A stretch of 64,000 nucleotides of DNA from Siphonodentalium dalli (Eukaryota > Mollusca > Scaphopoda > Gadilida > Siphonodentaliidae): NCBI GenBank assembly GCA_032622095.1, contig CP136068.1:188097309-188161308 (forward strand), read 5' to 3'. The position numbers and the translations under genes are program-made. Shown one piece after another: positions 58,604 through 64,000 of the stretch (within the stretch, counting starts at the first letter, position 1; the number at the start of each line of letters is the position of its first letter). The notes under the pieces are model-generated. The model did no database searches. It worked only from the letters and a program-made list of their open reading frames with translations, and was not told where the DNA came from.

Positions 58604-58951
58604 TTAAAGGCCCACTTAATTTTCGATTGCTCAGATCACATTATACACAACATATTCCATATTATATACCATTTGGAAGAGGAACCAAAAAATTTACATA
58701 TTCTACCGGAATACTTCCGGCACAACTGTGGCATATTCCTCTTCCATTGAGACTGGCAGTAAAGACCAGATAGAAATTAAGCACAGAACACACACTGGTA
58801 CAATGACAAAAACAACACGTTAACAGTTTATTCAACCGGATAAGTTCATAATGCAATGTTTTGGAGCTTACTCTTTCAAATGGTATATAATATGGAATAA
58901 CCATAAGTATACAACGGGATTTCGGGATTTGAAACTTAAGTGGGCTTTTAA
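58604..58951. mobile_element. TTAA-flanked element (AGGCCCACTTAA termini)
   Basis: TTAA|AGGCCCACTTAATTTTCG ... AAACTTAAGTGGGCTT|TTAA. Inner inverted segments atattatataccatttgg / ccaaatggtatataatat-like. A solo terminus of the same type is at 58331. Confidence 0.75.
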
Positions 58952-59710
58952 CATATATTCGTATTCGATAAAAGAACAACAGCTCTGTTCAAACCATTCT
59001 GACTTTTAAGCTAAGTACCTCACTATTGCAGGTGCTCAGGTAACTTGGTAAGAAATGAATGTATAAAAGTTTGAACAATATTATGTAATCGCAATCAATT
59101 TCCAATTCAAATGAAAGTGTCAATGACACTGCAGCTCAACTTGAAGGAGAGATAATTGCATGTGTTAGTCAATGGAGCAATTAGGAATGTGAAAAGTTGT
59201 AATGTCTAAGTAATACTAGATGTCAAAATGAAGAGATATATATAAAGTAAAATCCAAGATGGCTGCTGGTGGTCATGTTTTCCAATGAAATTTTCAAAAA
59301 TATTTGATAGCTCCCATCTAGTGGTCACCCCGAAGATCAATTTAAAGTTTGATGATCTGATGAGGAAAGTGACCTCTAGGGTGTGCTGAGGGATTTAGTC
59401 ATTGCACTTTGTCAATACACTATCTATCTTTATATCTATCTAGTCATACAAAGAGTAAAATCAAAAAATTCGGAAAACATTTATCAAATTATGGCTCCCA
59501 TCTAGAGGTCACCCCAAAGATCCATATTAAGTTTCGTGATGATGGATGAGGCATGAGGTCTGTAGTATCCAAAGTGATGTCATATGGGCACACACATTTT
59601 CCAATGAAGGTTATTGATGTTTTGCTGGCATAGCACACAAAGCAAATCACATTGTTAACATTCCAGAAGAATGAGTAATATTGTTCTAAATAAATTGTAT
59701 CTGATTTTAA
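58952..59710. repeat. Second cluster of the aaatccaagatgg repeat
   Basis: 59100-59540 shares tcaatgacactgcagctcaa, gataattgcatgtgtta and aaatccaagatggctgctgg with 8880-9180. No gene. Confidence 0.7.
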
Positions 59711-60110
59711 TTAACTCTTTAACCAACAAACCGGCCAAAACCGGCCAAATAAAGCTTCAACAGCCTAAAATATCTTCGGTCTGTCTCAATAGAACCATAC
59801 AAATATGGATATCATTGGAACCGGCTCCTTGACCACATTGTGATAGTTACAGTTATGCCCTGTGCCAATGCATTCTCTTATATATGCGAGTCGACCATAG
59901 GTCGCCTCGCATATATAAGAGAATGCATTGGCCTAAAAAAAATCTTTTTTTAACACTTTTTACCATTTTTTCTTACATTCTTTAACAATTTTTTAATTTT
60001 TAATGTGTTAAGCCAATGCATTCTCTTATATATGCGAGGCGACCTATGGTCGACTCGCATATATAAGAGAATGCATTGGCACAGGGCCCTTCTGTTGGGT
60101 AAAGGGTTAA
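59711..60110 (+). mobile_element. TTAA-flanked twin-hairpin foldback element, copy 9
   Basis: TTAACTCTTTAACCAACA ... TTGGGTAAAGGGTTAA, full length; the left terminus has drifted. Confidence 0.86.
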
Positions 60111-60930
60111 GAACACGATGACCACTGTGCCATGGCAATATATGCCAGATAAATGCACATGTGGTTGCCATTTTAAACAAATAATATATGCATATATATA
60201 CCATTTATCTATACTCTAGTACTGGGGATCCAACAGACCATTTAAAAATTTAAATATAAATTAATAGGGTCTATGTACGTAGTCGGTCGGTGTTCCAACT
60301 AGGCTATAATTATACTAAGCGACTGGAGTAAAGTTACGTTATGATGATGATCCTTGGAAGTAATGAGACAAAAAATCCACTGCAGATCAGATTATTTATT
60401 TTGAAAATCATCCAGAATGGGTTTCCCCAATGGTTGGCCCCAGGTGGGTGGAAACCAAATTACTTATACACTATAATGTAGCTCCATGCAGTTGTAATCA
60501 AATTTCCAACCTAAATTATGGGATGAGGGTGAACCAAATGTTCACTCATTTGAGCCCCAGTTGATATTTCCAACCAAAGGGTGGAGGGGGAGGAACTTGT
60601 AACTCAAATTTCACCCAAATTGAGAATTGGCCAGTCGAAAAATCCAGGAAATGCTTGCAGGATCCCACCTTTTGTACAAAATATCTTCATGTACCGATAA
60701 ATCTAATATTAATTTCCCCAAATCAATGGCATATTTGAATCCAAGTTGCCACTATTATATATTCCTATATTTAATAATAATTGCGAAGCGTCTTCGGAGT
60801 ACACAATTTACGCGTGATGCCGGTTTAACCAAATAATTATCAGTCTACTCAGTGCGTGCTCGCCAACAGGTCATTGAGTTCATTTTCAAAGCCAAATTTG
60901 ATTTAAAAATTATTGCTGAAATATGGGAAT
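60111..60930. other. Intron without recognised feature
   Basis: Gene 2 intron sequence. No exon, array or foldback seen. Confidence 0.5.
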
Positions 60931-60934
60931 ATAG

Positions 60935-61500
60935 TCAACCTGGGTTGACAGGGTGCGGGTATATGGAATGATTTAATTTTACCAGGTTTGTGTTGACAGG
61001 TTCGTGTTGACCGGGTGCGAGTATATGGAATGATTTATCTTACCAGGTCGTGTTGACAGGTTGAGTGTGTGCGGGTAAAAGGAATGATTTATCTTACAAT
61101 GTTTGTATTGACTGGTTGACCGGGTGCGGGTATATGGTATGATTTATCTTACCAGGTTTGTATTGACTGGTTGCGGGTATATGGTATGATTTATCTTACC
61201 AGGTTTGTATTGACTGGTTGACCGGGTGCGGGTATATGGTATGATTTATCTTACCTGGTTTGTATTGACTGGTTGACCGGGTATATGATATGATTTATCT
61301 TACCAGGTTTGTATTGACGGGTTGACCGGGTATATGGTATGATTTATCTTACCAGATTTGTATTGACGGGTTGACCGGGTGTGGGGATATGGTATGATTT
61401 ATCTTACCAGGTTTGTATTGACTGGTTGACCGGTATATGGTATGATTTATCTTACCAGGTTTGTATTGACGGGTTGACCGGGTGTGGGGATATGGTATGG
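60935..61500 (-). repeat. Minisatellite of a 5' splice site, about 9 copies
   Basis: Unit of about 50 bp; on the minus strand gtcaatacaaacctg|gtaag then ataaatcataccatatac. The rightmost copy is the real end of exon 61456-61797. The others, near 61036, 61089, 61145, 61191, 61246, 61297, 61347 and 61400, repeat the last 15-40 nt of the exon and the donor. Most keep a good gtaaga donor; one reads atg|taaga-like (61089). Confidence 0.94.
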
Positions 61501-61797
61501 CTTTTCTCGCTTCCGACTTCGTTCTCGAGATTTAGAGTTGACCATTTTAGAATTCTGCTGATTTCTTCCGTTCTTTGTTGGCGACGGTGACAGCGCGTTT
61601 TCCCAGTCGGGGAAATCAGAGAAATCTTCGAGGCTTGACGAACTGTCGGTACTACTATTAGGACTCATCTCAGGAAATGATGGACTTCTCCGGCTTTCTT
61701 TAACCTGTTGGCGGCTGACCTCAGGAAATGACGGACTTCTCCGGCTTTCTTTAACCTGTTGGCGGGGCAGATGAGAAACTTTCCTCGTAACTGGTGT
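61456..61797 (-). CDS. Unrecognised gene 2, second visible exon (Ser/Pro-rich)
   Basis: Minus-strand exon of 342 nt (114 codons, phase 0 to 0). The acceptor is gctccatttcag|ACACCAG and the donor is AACCTG|gtaagataa. It starts TPVTRKVSHLPRQQVKESRR. The segment RQQVKESRRSPSFPE is present twice in tandem (a 51-bp DNA duplication with two or three differences). Then come a Ser-rich acidic patch (SSTDSSSSLEDFSDFPDWEN), SPSP, a basic SKSRERSRKREK cluster and a PTPGQP end. Low complexity and phosphorylation-type motifs suggest a disordered nuclear-protein tail. I recognise no family. Its last codons form the unit of the adjoining donor array. Confidence 0.88.
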
Positions 61798-61976
61798 CTG
61801 AAATGGAGCAAAGATGAGGTATATAATCCCTTCTTTATAAATGGATTCTCCCAATCAGTTATAAAAATATATATTGGATTCAGGCGCACAATTTTGATTT
61901 GGTGCACTTAACAGGAAATATAAGTTATAACCAATGTATGTGCACGTATACTCATATAACATTGCTTTGTGCTATT

Positions 61977-62379
61977 TTAACCCTTTACCCAACAAACCGG
62001 CCAAAAACGGCCAAATAAAGCTGCAACAGCCTAAATTATCTTGGGTCTGTCTCAATAAAACCATACAAATATGGATATCATTGGAACCGGCTCATTGACC
62101 ACATTGTGATGGTTACAGTTATGCCCTGTGCCAATGCATTCTCTTATATATGCGAGTCGACCATAGGTCGCCTCGCATATATAAGAGAATGCATTGGTCT
62201 AAAAAAAAAATCTTTTTTTAACACTTTTTACCATTTTTTTCTTACATTCTTTAACAATTTTATAATTTTGAATGTGTTAAGCCAATGCATTCTCTTATAT
62301 ATGCGAGGCGACCTATGGTCGACTCGCATATATAAGAGAATGCATTGGCACAGGGCCGTTCTGTTGGGTAAAGGGTTAA
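61977..62379 (+). mobile_element. TTAA-flanked twin-hairpin foldback element, copy 10
   Basis: Full-length member in the intron between the two rightmost gene 2 exons. Confidence 0.88.
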
Positions 62380-63290
62380 TAAAATACACTTCAAACAAAT
62401 AAAAGTGTTCATTGTTGGTTTACTTCAACATAAAGTTCCTTCCTGGAATCGTTTTGTACAGTGCCGACTCAAGGGAATATATTCCCTGGCCGATGGCGAA
62501 TTGATAATCTGTACCGTTTACTCTTTCCTGTTTAGTGAGAAGTTGGCTGGTGTCTGTTCCATTGTAACACGGAACTATCACCACATGCTTACGAGTATTG
62601 AGCGACGACCTAATATAATTGATTGTTATGACGTTTTCTCTTTGATTCCTTTGACGATCTCTTTGATTGTCTGTGACACGCACGCATTGAACAGTAAACA
62701 CAGACCATTACGGGTTTAAAAAATACTCCAGTGTATACCCTTTGATGCTATGACGATCCTTGTTATCTCAACCCTTACTGTGAGTAAACTAAACCAAGAT
62801 CATGGGCGTGCAACGTTTTCCACGATACAATTCAATTTCAGGTGCGCGATGGTCAGTCCTTCCCATGAGGAAAACACAGCGAGAGCACTTATTTGCTCTC
62901 GAAATTCAGAATACGGGTGTTATTGCGCCCATAATATAATCATATGTTGGGTTTTTCTCAAACAAAATGTCATTTTGGGATAGACCTATGTCCAGTTAAA
63001 CTTTCACATGCCCATAATTTAACTGAGATGGTAAAGTTCTAAATATACCTTCAAAAAGTTCAATATTGAATCGACTAGCACAGTGACCATGAACATTTTG
63101 ACAAGAGGGACGAGTGCAAATTTTAGCACCCGTGAATTAAAAATTGCGAGTGCATATGGGTGCGAGAGCAATTGCTCCTGTCTCCTGGGAACGACTGCGC
63201 AATGGTGCACAAGAGCAATTGTTCACCTCAAAATCGAAAGACTGATTAACAAATTTTTTAGTTTCTTCACAAAAATTCTTTTTCAGTTTT
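62380..63290. other. Intron without recognised feature
   Basis: Short frames on both strands; none is flanked by plausible splice sites in a phase that fits. Confidence 0.45.
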
Positions 63291-63520
63291 AGTTTCTCTA
63301 TATCCCCAGAAGATACATTGCATAACCGAGGTGCCGAATGGGTGCACATCACAATATTCACCATATTGATTAATTAAATCTGAGTCTAGCTCTCACATAG
63401 CAGATGAGGCCATCAGAGGATGAGTTTGGTGATGCTAGCCCACTGTGCGGAGTAGCATCACTAAATTCACCTTCTGGGGACCTCATTCTGCAAATGTCAG
63501 ACACACTAAATTCAGACTTG
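63290..63520. mobile_element. Decayed GCAGAATGAGG-family element
   Basis: tttagtttctctatatcccc spacer, then one hairpin at about 63405-63492 (ccatcagaggatgagtttgg ... ccttctggggacctcattctgc) and part of the outer terminus tgtcagacacactaaattca. Confidence 0.65.
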
Positions 63521-63529
63521 GTCAGTAAT

Positions 63530-63800
63530 GTAAGACATGTGGACTCTGGGCATGTGGGAGTGGAGTGCGTTACAGGCCCTTGTAGCATTAAACTTACCTT
63601 GGTGCGTGGACCCTGGGCATGTGGGAGAGGAGTGCGTAACAGGCCCTTGTGGTATTAAACTTACCTTGGTGCGTGGACCCTGGGCATGTGGGAGAGGAGT
63701 GCGTTACAGGCCCTTGTGGTATTAAACTTACCTTGGTGCGTGGACCCTGGGCATGTGGGAGAGGAGTGCGTTACAAGCCCTTGTGACATTAAACTTACCT
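63530..63800 (-). repeat. 66-bp minisatellite of a 5' splice site, 4 copies
   Basis: On the minus strand each unit has ccaag|gtaagtttaat followed by accacaagggcctgtaacgc and acgcactcctctcccacatg. Donor copies lie at about 63591, 63658 and 63724, plus the real donor of the exon at 63799. Copies are nearly identical. Confidence 0.92.
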
Positions 63801-63944
63801 TGGGTTGAGATGACTTTTTAATATTTGGACGGATATTCTCTCTCTGGGAAACGCTTCTTTCCGTTCGACCATTCAATTTAGCGATCTTACGAACTGTCGC
63901 CTTCTTCTCTGGATTAGGGTCTGATTCAGGCCCGGGTGAGACAT
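63799..63944 (-). CDS. Unrecognised gene 2, first visible exon
   Basis: Minus-strand exon of 146 nt. The acceptor is ttcaccaataag|ATGTCTC and the donor is CCCAAG|gtaagttta. It starts in phase 1 (a split codon, then VSPGPESDPNPEKKATVRKI ...) and ends in phase 0, which fits the exon at 61456-61797. It goes on to AKLNGRTERSVSQRENIRPN and IKKSSQPK: basic, polar, probably disordered. The ATG at the exon edge is out of the open frame, so this is not the start; earlier exons are beyond the window. Confidence 0.82.
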
Positions 63945-64000
63945 CTTATTGGTGAAAATAAATTCAAAGTATTAACAAGCGAGACGTTTTATGGGTGAAA
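63945..64000. other. Intron at window edge
   Basis: Upstream intron of gene 2 on the minus strand. Nothing else can be said. Confidence 0.5.

Noticed and set aside
61381-61590. Plus-strand ORF across the donor array
   Set aside because: Shadow of the minus-strand exon and its repeats.
3959-62402. Recurring short ORFs reading CQCILLYMRVDHRSPRIYKRMHW
   Set aside because: They are the twin hairpins of the TTAA foldback family read through; identical in every copy on both strands because the DNA is palindromic.
42672-63944. Assigning gene 2 to RIF1, CDCA2/Ki-67 or Treslin on the basis of its PP1-like motif and SP/TP sites
   Set aside because: No segment aligns convincingly with the conserved parts of those families that I know; a docking motif alone is not evidence of orthology.

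Overview
This is AT-rich, intron-dominated eukaryotic DNA, most likely from a marine invertebrate. Frequent acatgta words, many foldback elements and long minisatellites look mollusc- or other lophotrochozoan-like, but the taxon is an inference. There is no operon structure and no long ORF. The sequence consists of short GT-AG exons in a sea of tandem arrays and non-autonomous DNA transposons.

Two genes can be read, both on the minus strand. (1) The 5' end of a Tousled-like kinase (TLK) gene. The start-codon exon is at 16708-16788 (it reads MDNLQSLDPRKQELLEARF, almost the vertebrate TLK start) and the next coding exon is at 4194-4271. The rest of the kinase lies to the left of the window. (2) The 3' part of an unrecognised gene, in five exons whose phases join exactly: 63799-63944, 61456-61797, 50595-50706, 44944-45056 and 42672-42800, ending in a TGA stop. 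The visible part is about 280 residues: Ser/Pro-rich and basic, with one short ordered-looking segment and a possible PP1-docking motif. It begins to the right of the window. The roughly 26 kb between the two genes (16.8-42.7 kb) should hold TLK 5' non-coding exons and promoter, which I cannot place securely.

The most striking pattern is that several minisatellites are made of the genes' own exon/intron boundaries. The TLK exon 2 acceptor plus 57 nt of exon is repeated about 15 times (4213-6470). The donor of the 61.5 kb exon is repeated about 9 times (60.95-61.5 kb). The donor of the 63.8 kb exon is repeated 4 times (63.53-63.8 kb). The pyrimidine-rich end of the intron before the 50.6 kb exon is repeated 4 times. 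A possible 32-nt exon at 30.85 kb adjoins 8 donor copies. These genes therefore carry arrays of decoy splice sites.

Layout: 0-0.5 kb hAT end with a broken BED-finger ORF; 0.67-3.25 kb AT-rich and C-rich arrays; 3.3-7.2 kb foldback elements, TLK exon 2 and its acceptor array, split by a hAT element with a perfect 8-bp target duplication; 7.7-16 kb interspersed repeats and hAT-like or TA-target elements; 16.7 kb TLK start exon; 17-35 kb minisatellites and deeply nested transposons; 35-42 kb mostly repeats; 42.7-45.1 kb last two exons of gene 2; 48-49.8 kb 46-bp array; 51.3-58.3 kb a 7-kb 36-bp array with higher-order structure; 61.5 and 63.8 kb upstream exons of gene 2. At least ten copies of one TTAA-flanked foldback element (TTAACCCTTTACCCAACA termini, two internal hairpins) are scattered throughout.
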